Shown in pieces: positions 23,974 through 34,524 of a DNA stretch of 64,000 nucleotides (positions are counted from its first letter, which is position 1; every line of letters begins with the position of its first letter). Origin of the DNA: Prauserella cavernicola (GTDB lineage: Bacteria; Actinomycetota; Actinomycetes; Mycobacteriales; Pseudonocardiaceae); NCBI RefSeq assembly GCF_016595675.1, contig NZ_JAENJH010000003.1, positions 372,001 through 436,000 of the forward strand, read 5' to 3'. A program made the translations under genes and the position numbers. Below the pieces are notes generated by a model. It saw only the letters and a list, made by a program, of their open reading frames with translations, was not told the origin of the DNA and did not search any database.

Positions 23974-23992
23974 TTAGGTGAGGCTACCCTAG
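23974..23992. promoter_or_regulatory. IdeR/DtxR iron box
   Basis: TTAGGTGAGGCTACCCTAG matches 16 of 19 positions of the IdeR/DtxR consensus TTAGGTTAGGCTAACCTAA, with dyad symmetry. It sits upstream of the 54-residue protein and 124 bp upstream of typA. The first is the likelier target. Confidence 0.75.
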
Positions 23993-24008
23993 ATCGAGGT
24001 GTGGCGCT

Positions 24009-24024
24009 GGGCACAATTGTGCCC
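24009..24024. promoter_or_regulatory. Perfect 16-bp palindrome upstream of typA
   Basis: GGGCACAATTGTGCCC is a gapless perfect palindrome, 92 bp before the typA start and 17 bp from the iron box. It looks like an operator for a symmetric dimeric repressor; the protein is unknown. Confidence 0.4.
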
Positions 24025-24115
24025 CGAGTACTCTTGATACGACCACCGCTGGCCGTCTGCGCGCCCGAGTGCCGGTGGTCACCCCCAGTTTCTCGTCCAA
24101 CACAGGAGCCGACGC

Positions 24116-26020
<1,905 letters not shown>

Positions 26021-26030
26021 CGTCGAGGTC

Positions 26031-26055
26031 GGTTCCCGGAGGCTCTCCGGGAACC
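26031..26055 (+). terminator. Hairpin after typA
   Basis: GGTTCCCGGA and TCCGGGAACC form a perfect 10-bp stem around a 5-nt loop, 10 bp after the typA stop, without a U tract. Such U-less hairpins are common at actinobacterial gene ends. Confidence 0.7.
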
Positions 26056-26085
26056 GTGTGGTCGCATCATGCGTCCCCCAAGTAG

Positions 26086-26139
26086 CGGTACCTGATCCGG
26101 TACCTGGGCTTGACGTCCGGTCTGGCAGGCTCGTATGCG
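26086..26139 (+). promoter_or_regulatory. Candidate lpqW promoter with CGGTACCTG direct repeats
   Basis: CGGTACCTG occurs at 26086-26094 and 26098-26106, a 12-bp period, directly upstream of TTGACG (26110-26115). A weak -10 TATGCG lies 18 nt further on (26134-26139). The repeats are placed where an activator would bind. Confidence 0.4.
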
Positions 26140-26232
26140 GCCTCCGCGACAGCGCGGTGCCGCACCTCGAGTCGGCGGTGCGGGCGACGCCGACCGATGC
26201 CGAGCACGACCGTTCGACGATCAGGGGGCTGC

Positions 26233-28095
26233 GTGCACGCGACTGGCGCACCATCGAGGGCGCGACCGTTGGCGCTCGTGTTCGCGCTGGTGGCGGTGGT
26301 GCTCGCGGCGTGCACCAACACTCCGCCGCCGCCCGTCGTGAGCTCGCCCGTCGCGGAGACGTCGACGCCGGAGGCCGAGACCCCGTCGCAGATCGTGGTG
26401 AGCCTCGACGAGATCGGCGGCGGCTACAACCCGCACAACCTCGCCGACCTCTCGCCGGTGACGTCGGCGCTCGCGCAGATGCTGCTGCCCTCGGTGTTCC
26501 GGCCCGCGGACGACGGCACGCTCGAACTCGACGAGAACCTCATGGTCTCGGCCGAGGTCACCTCGGAGGACCCGTTCACGGTCTCGTACGAGATCCGGCC
26601 CGAGGCGTCGTGGTCCGACGGCGCGCCGATCGCGGTGGAGGACTTCGCCTACCTCGCCGACGCGATGAAGAACCAGCCCGGTGTCGCCGACGCGGCTGGC
26701 TACCGGCTGATCACCGGCATCCAGCCCGGCGCGGGCGGCAAGAGCCTCGACGTGACGTTCGCCGAGCACTACCCGGGCTGGCAGACACTGTTCGACAACC
26801 TGATGCCCTCGCACCTGCTCAAGGACGCGCCGGGTGGCTGGCAGGGCGCGCTGCTCGACAGCTTCCCCGCCTACGGTGGCCCGTTCTCGATCAAGACGCT
26901 CGACAAGGAGCGCGGCGAGATCATCCTGGAGCGCAACGAGCGCTACTGGGAGAAGCCCGCGGCCGTCGACCGGATCGTGCTGCGCAGCTCGGACCAGGCC
27001 GGCATGGTGGCCGCGCTGCGCTCCGGCAATGACCAGCTCTCACTCGCCACCACCGACGCCACCGGTCTCGAGCTGTTCCACGGCCTCGGCGAGGACGTCC
27101 AGCTCCAGACCGTCGCCCGGCCCTACCTGGCCACCACGTTGCTGCGCCCGGTCGGTGCGCTGGCCGACGACCAGGTGCGCGCCGGGGTGGCCGCGCTGAT
27201 CGACCGCGACAAGCTCATCGCCGAGGGCACCCGCGGCGGCCCCTCGGAGGACCTGCGGGCCGGGGCGCACGTGCGGCCACCGTCTTCGGACGACTACCGC
27301 CCGACCATTCCCGGCTCCGGTTCGCCCCGCAAGCCCTCGCCGAACAAGGCGGAGCGGCTGCTCGGCGCGGCCGGGTTCACCCGCGAGGCGGGCACGTGGG
27401 CCAGGGAGGGCACGCCCCTGTCGCTGGTGATCGCCTCGCCCGGCCAGCAGGAGCCGTACGCGAGCATCGCGCAGGAGCTGAGCAGGCAACTGACCGCGGC
27501 GGGCATCGAGGTGACCACGGTGAACCCGCCCGCGCGGGAGCTGTTCAACTCGGCGCTGCCGACGCCGGTCGACAGCGCGACCGCGCCGGAGGACACCGAG
27601 GAGCCCCAGCCGGGCGCCGAGGACGGTGCCGAGGGGACCGACGGCACCGAGACACCGCAGCCGCCCGAGAGCTCCGAGACCACCACGACACCGGCGCCCC
27701 CGCCGACGAGCGGCAACGTGGCTGTGGACATCGCCGTGGTGCCGCAGCCGGTGAGCAGCGACCCCGCCTCGACCCTGGCCTCGAACTACGGCTGCCCGCC
27801 CGGCTGGGACGACGAGCCGGAGGCCGACCAGCCGCCCGAGGCGGCCGTCACCACGGCCGCGTTCTGCGACACGGTGCTGCAGCCGACCATCGACGCCGCA
27901 CTGACGGGCGCCGAGCCACTGCGCGACAGCCTCGCCACGGTGGAGCCGGCGCTGTGGCAGAGCAACGTGGCGATCCCGCTGTTCCAGCTTGCCGACACCA
28001 TCGCGATCGGCAGCACCGTCTCCGGCGTCACGCCGGGCGCGCCGATGGCGGGCCCGTTCTCCAACGCCGTCGACTGGATCCGCGCGCCCCGCTGA
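26233..28095 (+). CDS. lpqW: LpqW-like lipoprotein, solute-binding family 5 fold, 620 aa
   Basis: Lipobox VVLAAC (Cys27) follows a basic leader. The mature part has the SBP_bac_5 fold (PSQIVVSLDEIGGGYNPHNLADLSPVTSALAQMLLPSVFR; YSDG-like ASWSDGAPIAVEDFAYLAD). A 50-residue Glu/Thr/Pro/Gly-rich linker (about 445-500) interrupts the second lobe, as in mycobacterial LpqW, which steers PIM/LAM lipoglycan synthesis rather than importing peptides. The position beside typA matches Rv1166. GTG 26233 gives a proper signal peptide; longer starts add an Arg-rich stretch without one. The ribosome site is weak. Confidence 0.85.
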   Translation: MHATGAPSRARPLALVFALVAVVLAACTNTPPPPVVSSPVAETSTPEAETPSQIVVSLDEIGGGYNPHNLADLSPVTSALAQMLLPSVFRPADDGTLELDENLMVSAEVTSEDPFTVSYEIRPEASWSDGAPIAVEDFAYLADAMKNQPGVADAAGYRLITGIQPGAGGKSLDVTFAEHYPGWQTLFDNLMPSHLLKDAPGGWQGALLDSFPAYGGPFSIKTLDKERGEIILERNERYWEKPAAVDRIVLRSSDQAGMVAALRSGNDQLSLATTDATGLELFHGLGEDVQLQTVARPYLATTLLRPVGALADDQVRAGVAALIDRDKLIAEGTRGGPSEDLRAGAHVRPPSSDDYRPTIPGSGSPRKPSPNKAERLLGAAGFTREAGTWAREGTPLSLVIASPGQQEPYASIAQELSRQLTAAGIEVTTVNPPARELFNSALPTPVDSATAPEDTEEPQPGAEDGAEGTDGTETPQPPESSETTTTPAPPPTSGNVAVDIAVVPQPVSSDPASTLASNYGCPPGWDDEPEADQPPEAAVTTAAFCDTVLQPTIDAALTGAEPLRDSLATVEPALWQSNVAIPLFQLADTIAIGSTVSGVTPGAPMAGPFSNAVDWIRAPR

Positions 28096-28104
28096 CCCCC
28101 TGAC

Positions 28105-28150
28105 GACACAGGCCCCGGGAGTCCGACCCTGGACTCCCGGGGCCTGTGTC
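28105..28150. terminator. Strong bidirectional terminator between lpqW and oppF
   Basis: A perfect 20-bp inverted repeat (28105-28124 and 28131-28150; key bases GGCCCCGGGAGTCC) surrounds a 6-nt loop. It lies between two convergent stops, 9 and 7 bp away, so it can end both transcripts. Confidence 0.88.
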
Positions 28151-28157
28151 ATGCGGC

Positions 28158-29207
28158 TCAGATCAGCTGGGCCGCCTCCGCGTAGTGGCACGCCGAGGGG
28201 TGGCCGTGACCGCGGTCGATCAGCTCGGGCACCTCGTCGACGCACTTCGTGCGCTGACCGTCGCTGAGCTGGTTCGCGAACTTCGGGCAGCGGGTGCGGA
28301 ACCGGCAGCCGCTCGGCGGGTTCGCCGGGCTCGGCACGTCACCGGTGATGACGATGCGCTGCCGGGTGCGCTCCTTGCGCGGGTCCGGCACCGGGATCGC
28401 CGAGATCAGCGCCTGCGTGTACGGGTGTGCGGGCTGCTCGAACAGCTGCTCCGCCGGCGCGATCTCCACGATCTTGCCGAGGTACATCACCGCGATGCGG
28501 TCGGCGACGTGGCGCACCACAGAGAGGTCGTGGGACACGAACAGGTACGACAGACCCAGGTTCTCCTGGAGGTCCTCCAGCAGGTTCAGCACACCGGCCT
28601 GAATGGACACGTCCAAAGCGGACACCGGCTCGTCGAGCACGAGCACCTTCGGCTCCAGTGCGAGCGCCCGCGCCACACCGATGCGCTGGCGCTGGCCGCC
28701 GGAGAACTCGTGCGGGAACCGGTTGCCGTGCTCCGGCCGCAGGCCCACGGTGGCCAGCAGCTCGCGCACGCGCTCCTTGCCGCCGTTCTCGTAGAGGCCG
28801 TGGATGCGCAGCGGCTCCGCCACGATCTCGTTGACCGGGATGCGCGGGTCCAGCGACGCGTACGGGTCCTGGAACACGATCTGCAGACTCCTGCGCAGGC
28901 GCCGCATCTCCCTGCGGGCCAACGTGTTCAGGTTCTGTCCTTCGAACTCGACCTCACCGGACGTGGCCGGCTGCAGGTTCAGCACCACGCGAGCGGTGGT
29001 GGACTTGCCGCAGCCCGACTCGCCCACCAGGCCGAGCGTCTCGTTCGGATAGAGGTCGAACGAGACACCGCACACCGCGTGGACGTCGCCGATCCGGCGC
29101 CGCAGCAGCCCGCCGCCGTGCACGGGGAAGTGCTTGACGATGTCGCGGGCGGAGAGCACGGGGGTGCGGCTGGTCGTTGACTCGACCTCGAGAGCCGTCT
29201 CGGTCAT
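28158..29207 (-). CDS. oppF: Oligopeptide ABC transporter ATP-binding protein, OppF type, 349 aa
   Basis: Walker A GESGCGKST, Q-loop QDPYASLDPR, signature FSGGQRQRIGVARALAL, Walker B LVLDEPVSALDVS, His-loop SHDLSVVRHVADR. The C-terminal oligo_HPY region follows (HPYTQALISAIPVPDP and Cys-rich CRFRTRCPKF). Tandem Cys near the C-terminus are typical of OppD/F, which can bind an Fe-S cluster. ATG 29207 overlaps the oppD stop (ATGA). It is the last gene of the opp operon. Confidence 0.94.
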   Translation of the reverse strand: MTETALEVESTTSRTPVLSARDIVKHFPVHGGGLLRRRIGDVHAVCGVSFDLYPNETLGLVGESGCGKSTTARVVLNLQPATSGEVEFEGQNLNTLARREMRRLRRSLQIVFQDPYASLDPRIPVNEIVAEPLRIHGLYENGGKERVRELLATVGLRPEHGNRFPHEFSGGQRQRIGVARALALEPKVLVLDEPVSALDVSIQAGVLNLLEDLQENLGLSYLFVSHDLSVVRHVADRIAVMYLGKIVEIAPAEQLFEQPAHPYTQALISAIPVPDPRKERTRQRIVITGDVPSPANPPSGCRFRTRCPKFANQLSDGQRTKCVDEVPELIDRGHGHPSACHYAEAAQLI

Positions 29208-30286
29208 TCGATGACCTCTCCTTCGGTCGCACCGGCGGGCAGCGGGTCCTCCGCGTTCGGCCGGAACAGGTCGGCGGGCTCGTGGCCCTCAACCCGGTAG
29301 CTGAAGTGGCACGCCGCGAGGTGCCCGGAGTCCGACCCGGATTCCAGGTCGGGCTCCTCCTGGTCGCAGATGTCGTCCGAGAGCGGGCACCGCGGGCTGA
29401 ACGGGCAGCCGGGCGGCATGTTGATCACCGAAGGCGGGGAGCCCGCGATCGGCGTGAGCCGCTCGGTCTTGACGTCCAGGCGGGGCAGGCTGCCCAGCAG
29501 GCCGAGGGTGTAGGGCATCCGCGGGGTGTAGAACACCTCGTCGGCCGTGCCCTTCTCCACCGGCTTGCCCGCGTACATCACCATCACGCGGTCGGCCTGA
29601 CCCGCGATCACACCCAGATCGTGGGTGATCAGGATCATCGCCGCGCCGGTCTCCTTCTGCGCGGTGCGCAGAGCATCGAGGATCTGGGCCTGCACCGTGA
29701 CGTCGAGCGCCGTCGTCGGCTCGTCCGCGATGATCACGTCGGGCTGGTTGGCCATCGCGATGGCGATCACCACGCGTTGCCGCATCCCGCCCGAGAGCTC
29801 GTGCGGGTAGGACTTCGCCCGCTGCTCGGGGTTGGGGATGTGCACCGTCTCCAGCAGCTCGATGGCCTGCTTGTGAGCGGCCTTCTTGCTGATGTCGTTG
29901 TGCACCAGGATGGTTTCGGCGATCTGGTCGCCCACGGTGTAGACCGGGTTCAGCGACGTCATCGGGTCCTGGAAGACCATCGAGATGCCCCTGCCGCGGA
30001 TGCGGGAGAGCTGCTTGTCGGTGGATTCCAGTAGCTCGTTGCCGTTGAACCGCACCGAGCCGGAGACCCTGGCCGTCTTGGGCAGCAGGCCCATCACGGC
30101 CAGCGACGTCACCGACTTGCCCGAACCGGACTCGCCGACGATCCCGAGTACCTCGCCCCGGCGCAGCTCGTAGTTGACGCCGCGGACGGCCTCCACCAGA
30201 CCTTCGTCGGTGGGGAACTGGACGGTCAGGTCCTCCACCTCGAGGACGGTGTCGCCCGCCGTCGTAGTGGGGTCTGTGGGGGTCAT
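29204..30286 (-). CDS. oppD: Oligopeptide ABC transporter ATP-binding protein, OppD type, 360 aa
   Basis: Walker A GESGSGKSV, Q-loop QDPMTSLNPVYTVGDQ, signature LSGGMRQRVVIAIAMA, Walker B VIIADEPTTALDVT, His-loop THDLGVIAG, and C-terminal oligo_HPY (MPYTLGLLGSLPRLD; CPFSPRCP). ATG 30286 overlaps the oppC stop by 4 bases. The frame is open much further upstream but that part is the antisense-frame shadow of oppC. It forms the nucleotide-binding heterodimer with OppF. Confidence 0.94.
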   Translation of the reverse strand: MTPTDPTTTAGDTVLEVEDLTVQFPTDEGLVEAVRGVNYELRRGEVLGIVGESGSGKSVTSLAVMGLLPKTARVSGSVRFNGNELLESTDKQLSRIRGRGISMVFQDPMTSLNPVYTVGDQIAETILVHNDISKKAAHKQAIELLETVHIPNPEQRAKSYPHELSGGMRQRVVIAIAMANQPDVIIADEPTTALDVTVQAQILDALRTAQKETGAAMILITHDLGVIAGQADRVMVMYAGKPVEKGTADEVFYTPRMPYTLGLLGSLPRLDVKTERLTPIAGSPPSVINMPPGCPFSPRCPLSDDICDQEEPDLESGSDSGHLAACHFSYRVEGHEPADLFRPNAEDPLPAGATEGEVIE

Positions 30287-31215
30287 GCGCGTACCTTCGT
30301 CTGCTGGGGGTCGAACGCGTCGCGCAGCCCGTCCCCGATGAAGTTGATCGTCAGCGCGATCAGGATGATGAACAGGCCCGGGAAGTAGAACAGCCAGGGC
30401 CGCGTCGACACCGCGGTCTGGTTCTGGCTGACGAGCAGGCCGAGCGAGGTGTCCGGCGGCGTCACGCCGAAGCCGAGGAACGACAGCGACGTCTCGATCA
30501 GGATCGCGATGGCCACCAGCACCGTGGCGTTGACGATCACCGAGCCGAGCGCGTTGGGCACCAGGTGGCGGAAGATGATCCGCGAGTCGGAGGCGCCGAG
30601 CGCCCTGGCCGCCTCGATGAACTCCTTCTCCCGCAACGAGAGCACCACGCCGCGCGCGACACGCGAGACGTAGGCCCAGTAGAGACCCGCGATCACGACG
30701 GCGATGAGCCACCACGAGCCGCTGGTGTTGTGCGCGAGCACCGCGGCGACCGCGAGCAGCGGCAGCGTGAGCACGAGGTCGGCGATGCGCATGAGCACCG
30801 TGTCGACCCAGCCGCGGTAGAAGCCGGCCACCGCGCCCCAGATCGTGCCGATCACCGTGGCGAACACCGCCACGAGCACGGCGATGCTGATCGAGATCTG
30901 CGTGCCGCGCAGCACCTGCGCGAAGCTGTCGTGCCCGATGGCGTCGGTGCCGAACGGGTGCTCCCACGACGGCGGCTGCGAGTTGGAGCCGGTGAGGTCT
31001 TCGACGCTGTACTTCCACAGCCAGCCGCCGACGAAGGCCAGCAGCACGATCAGGATCAGCACGATGAGGCTGCCGACGGCGAGCTTATGCTGCAGGAACC
31101 GGCGCAGCACCAGCTGCGCCTGACTGCGCTCGGCGACGGTGAACTCGCGCTCGACGCGGGTCCGCTTCTCGGGTGTCTGGGTCGTCGCGGACGACAGGTC
31201 ACTGTTGTCAGGCAT
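30283..31215 (-). CDS. oppC: Oligopeptide ABC transporter permease, OppC type, 310 aa
   Basis: Cytoplasmic N-tail, first helix LIVLILIVLLAFVGGWLW, then the OppC-typical extracellular HPFGTDAIGHDSFAQVLRG segment and the EAA loop FIEAARALGASDSRIIFRHLVPNALG. Six helices are visible, which is the normal OppC count. ATG 31215 (MPDNSDLS) overlaps the oppB end by 8 bp. Confidence 0.93.
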   Translation of the reverse strand: MPDNSDLSSATTQTPEKRTRVEREFTVAERSQAQLVLRRFLQHKLAVGSLIVLILIVLLAFVGGWLWKYSVEDLTGSNSQPPSWEHPFGTDAIGHDSFAQVLRGTQISISIAVLVAVFATVIGTIWGAVAGFYRGWVDTVLMRIADLVLTLPLLAVAAVLAHNTSGSWWLIAVVIAGLYWAYVSRVARGVVLSLREKEFIEAARALGASDSRIIFRHLVPNALGSVIVNATVLVAIAILIETSLSFLGFGVTPPDTSLGLLVSQNQTAVSTRPWLFYFPGLFIILIALTINFIGDGLRDAFDPQQTKVRA

Positions 31216-32188
31216 AGCGGATCCTCGGGTCGAGCACACCGTAGAGCAGGTCGGCGACGAGATTGAGCACGATGATGACGGTCGCCGAGATCACGAGCCA
31301 CGCCATGATCGCGTAGACGTCGTCGCGCGAGATGGCGTCGAGCAGGAACGTGCCCGCCCCCTGCCACTGGAACACCTTCTCGGTCACGACGGCGCCCGAG
31401 ATGATGGAGCCCAGGTCGAGCGCGGTCACCGTGGTGAGCGGGATGAGCGCGGTGCGCAGCGCGTGCTTGCGCATCACCTGGCCCCTGCGCAGGCCCTTGG
31501 CCCTGGCCAGCCGCACGTAGTCGCTGCCCAGCACCTCGAGCATCGCGGCGCGCTGGAACCGGCTCCAGGCCGCGAACGACAGCAGCGCCAGCGAGACCGT
31601 CGGCAGGATCATGTGTCCCGCGATGTCGAGCACCTTGTCCCAGGCGCCGCCCGCGACGTACACGGAACTGTCGCCGATGGTGTAGAGCACTTGCTCGCCG
31701 ACGGCGTTGTTGAAGTTGATGCCCGCTTCCTTCAGCAGGATCGCGAACCAGAAGGTGGGCATCGCGAGGAAGAGGAAGCCGACGAAGGTGAGTGTGTAGT
31801 CGACGCCGGAGTACTGCTTCACGGCGCTGACCACGCCGGCGACGATCGCGAGGATCAACGCGAGCAGCATCGCCAGGAACACCAGGCGCAACGTCACGCC
31901 GTAGCGGTTGATCACCTCGGTGCCGATGTCGAGCGTCGACTCGGTCGACGGGCCGAAGTCACCTCGGAACAGCCCGGTGAGCCAGTTCCAGTACCGCTCG
32001 AAGATGGGCTGGTCGAGGTGCAGGCGGATCCGCTCCGCCTCGATGGTCTGTGGTGGGGGTGGTGGGCTGATCGCGAGGAACTTGTTGAGCGGGTTTCCCG
32101 ACAGCACCGCCATCAGAAAGACGACGAAAGTCGACGCGATGAAGATGGGCACCGAAATCAGCAGTCGGCGCAAGGAATAGGCGAGCAT
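31208..32188 (-). CDS. oppB: Oligopeptide ABC transporter permease, OppB type, 326 aa
   Basis: N-terminal helix YSLRRLLISVPIFIASTFVVFLM and the conserved DFGPSTEST and EAA-like VLGSDYVRLARAKGLRRGQVMRKHALRTALIP motifs identify OppB/DppB. Six helices are present. It lies 163 bp downstream of oppA, separated from it by a strong hairpin, so it is probably expressed at a lower level than the binding protein. Confidence 0.93.
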   Translation of the reverse strand: MLAYSLRRLLISVPIFIASTFVVFLMAVLSGNPLNKFLAISPPPPPQTIEAERIRLHLDQPIFERYWNWLTGLFRGDFGPSTESTLDIGTEVINRYGVTLRLVFLAMLLALILAIVAGVVSAVKQYSGVDYTLTFVGFLFLAMPTFWFAILLKEAGINFNNAVGEQVLYTIGDSSVYVAGGAWDKVLDIAGHMILPTVSLALLSFAAWSRFQRAAMLEVLGSDYVRLARAKGLRRGQVMRKHALRTALIPLTTVTALDLGSIISGAVVTEKVFQWQGAGTFLLDAISRDDVYAIMAWLVISATVIIVLNLVADLLYGVLDPRIRYA

Positions 32189-32283
32189 GGAGGTCTTCCT
32201 GCTGTGAACGGGTCAGCGAGCGGCGCGCCGCTCGTGGCGGTACCGCCGATCAGAGTACGTTCTTGATCTTTTTTTCGCCCGAC

Positions 32284-32315
32284 GGGGAGGCCGCCCGGGA
32301 ACAGGCGGCCTCCCC
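32284..32315 (-). terminator. Hairpin between oppA and oppB
   Basis: GGGGAGGCCGCC (32284-32295) pairs perfectly with GGCGGCCTCCCC (32304-32315), 8-nt loop, 37 bp after the oppA stop. It could stop most oppA transcripts or protect their 3' end, so that the binding protein outnumbers the permease. Confidence 0.65.
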
Positions 32316-32351
32316 TGTCGAATCGTGGATCAGTGAGTCCGTGCGAAGGCG

Positions 32352-34103
32352 TCAGCCCGCGCGAACGCCCCACTCGCCGATGTTGTAGACCGGCCCGTCC
32401 AGCGTGGAGTTGTTGCGGACGTTCGCCAGGTTGTCGTACGCGGCGATGAACGTCGGCTTCTGGTACAGCGGCAGCACGTAGGCGTCCTCGGCCATGATGC
32501 GGTTGGCTTCGTTGACCTTGCCCAGCGCGTCCTGCCGGTCCGTCTCGGCGGCCGCCTCGTTGAGCAGGCGGTCGACGTCGGGGTTGCTGTAGTTACCGAA
32601 GTTGTTGCCCTGACCCGTGGTCCAGTTCTGGACCGCGTTGGCGAACGGGTACGGCGAGGCGACCCACGCGAACAGCATGATGTCGTACTCACCGCTCTCG
32701 AGCGTGCCACCGAGGTCGTCGGTCGGCGAGACGTTGACGGTCACGCCGAGCTGCTTGGCGGCCTGGGCGAACAGCTCGCTCGAGTCCTGACGGATCTGGT
32801 TGCCGGTGGTGTAGCGGACGCTCATCTCCGGGATCGGCTGGCCGTCGGGGTCGATCAGACGGTTGTTCTCGATCTTGTAGCCGGCGTCGGTGAGGATCTT
32901 CTTGGCCGCCTCGACGTCACCGGTGCCCTGACCGGTCTCGCTGATGACGTCCTCGTAGCCCTCCTGCTGCGGCATGAAGTTGTTGCTGTTGAGCGGCTCG
33001 ACCTTGTCGGTGAACTGGCCGACGGTGCCGTCGATCAGCGCCTGCCGGTCGACGACGGTGAACAGCGCCTGGCGCAGCGCCTTGTCCTTCAGCACCTCGT
33101 TGTCGAGGTTGAAGTCGAAGTGCTCCCAGGTGAGGCCGAGGCCGACGTAGGAGGACACGTTCGGGATGTTGCGCACCTGGTTCACGAGGTCCACCTGCGG
33201 CTGCGGGTAGATGACCTGGACCTCGTTGTTCTGCAGGGCGGTCGGCTCCTGCGCGGCGTCGGTGATGATCCGGAAGATCACGCGCTCCAGCTTGGGCTTG
33301 TCGCCCCACCAGCGCTCGTTCGGCACCAGGGTCAGCGAGCGGTTCTTCTCGAAGTTCTCGATCTTGTACGGGCCGGCGGAGTAGGTCGGCACGTTGGCGC
33401 CGAACCAGTCGAACGCCGACTTCAGACCCTCAGGCGTGTTGAGGTCGCCGTGCTCCTTGGCGATGTGCGCGGGGTAGATCGGCTGGCCCGACTCCCACAG
33501 CTGCTGCCAGTCGGTGAACGGCTTGTCGTAGGTGACGGTCACGGTCTTGCCGTTGTCCGAACCCTCGACCGTGCGCACCTGGTCGTACCCGGCGGTCGTG
33601 GCGACCGCGCACTCGGGGCAGTCCTTGCCGTTCTGGGTCTTCCAGACGTAGATGAAGTCCTCGGCGGAGACCGGGGTTCCGTCGGACCAGACCGCTTCCT
33701 GCTTGATCTTGTAGACGATCGTCTGCGGGTCGGTGTTGGTCTGCTCGGCCGACTCCAGCAGGTCCTCGTTCATCGTGAACTTGAGGTCCGGGTTGCTGAG
33801 GTAGGTCGAGGGCAGCACGCCCTTGAGCGCCATCCCGGATTCGAAGACGTTGCCTTCGGAGGAGTTGAGGTTCCAGTTGGCGATGTCCTTCTCCAGCGCC
33901 ATGGTGACCTGGCCGCCGTCCTGCAGCTGGTCGGCGGGGCTGGAGTTGCACTCGTTGGGGTTCGCATCGCACTCGGCGAAGATCTGGCCGGTCTGGCCGC
34001 TTCCATCGCCTCCCCCGTCGCCGCCGCTGCACGCGGACAGGACAAGCGCCGCCCCTGCGACGAGCGCGGCCGCCCGCGCCGCGCCTGACTTACTTCTCAA
34101 CAT
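32352..34103 (-). CDS. oppA: Oligopeptide ABC transporter substrate-binding lipoprotein, 583 aa
   Basis: Lipobox LVLSAC at Cys25, then a Gly-rich linker and an SBP_bac_5 domain (EAVWSDGTPVSAEDFIYVWKTQNGKDC; YSAGPYKIENFEKNRSLTLVPNERWWGDKP; DKALRQALFTVVDRQALID). It binds peptides outside the cell for OppBCDF. ATG 34103 is preceded by AAGGAGAA with good spacing; extension upstream lacks a signal. An extra Cys pair (KDCPECAV) in lobe 1 may form a disulfide. It is first in the operon, with a 421-bp promoter region upstream. Confidence 0.93.
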   Translation of the reverse strand: MLRSKSGAARAAALVAGAALVLSACSGGDGGGDGSGQTGQIFAECDANPNECNSSPADQLQDGGQVTMALEKDIANWNLNSSEGNVFESGMALKGVLPSTYLSNPDLKFTMNEDLLESAEQTNTDPQTIVYKIKQEAVWSDGTPVSAEDFIYVWKTQNGKDCPECAVATTAGYDQVRTVEGSDNGKTVTVTYDKPFTDWQQLWESGQPIYPAHIAKEHGDLNTPEGLKSAFDWFGANVPTYSAGPYKIENFEKNRSLTLVPNERWWGDKPKLERVIFRIITDAAQEPTALQNNEVQVIYPQPQVDLVNQVRNIPNVSSYVGLGLTWEHFDFNLDNEVLKDKALRQALFTVVDRQALIDGTVGQFTDKVEPLNSNNFMPQQEGYEDVISETGQGTGDVEAAKKILTDAGYKIENNRLIDPDGQPIPEMSVRYTTGNQIRQDSSELFAQAAKQLGVTVNVSPTDDLGGTLESGEYDIMLFAWVASPYPFANAVQNWTTGQGNNFGNYSNPDVDRLLNEAAAETDRQDALGKVNEANRIMAEDAYVLPLYQKPTFIAAYDNLANVRNNSTLDGPVYNIGEWGVRAG

Positions 34104-34524
34104 TGATTCTCCTTGCTGGACGCCATCGGGGTTCGAGGCGATCTCTCCCCTTACCGGTGAGCCGTCGATGTGATCGAAGGTGCTCGCCGTAACCGTGCAC
34201 GCTAAGCACAATCGCGGCGACGGTGCCGCTTCGGACAGCGATCGTGATGCAACGGTGATTACCCAACGATTACTCCGAACGAGTGAAACGAAGCATAGCT
34301 ACGCGCTGGAGTGTTACTGACTGTTGGTTGGCCATCCGCTGCCTTCTCACCACCTCGACATGGCGCAATGCGTGACGCGGGGAGAATAGCCCAGGGATCC
34401 CGGCATGTGGACACGACGAAAGAACTAAATGCCAATCGGTGACCTTTTGGCAGCCGTTCGGTGAACCGGCTAGCCCGTTGGGTCCAGTCCGATCGCCGCC
34501 TCGCGTCGCCCGTAGGCTGGCGGC
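34104..34524. promoter_or_regulatory. 421-bp divergent region between oppA and mshB
   Basis: No gene is evident. It holds the oppA promoter region, which is less GC-rich than its surroundings. A direct repeat GATTAC is at 34257 and 34268 (11-bp period). The mshB -10 TAGGCT (34513-34518) lies 6 nt before its GTG. No strong dyad is seen. Confidence 0.45.

Noticed and set aside
29204-31018. OppD extended to 604 residues
   Set aside because: The extra N-terminal 240 residues are an alternative frame of oppC. Real OppD starts at ATG 30286 with an ATGA overlap.
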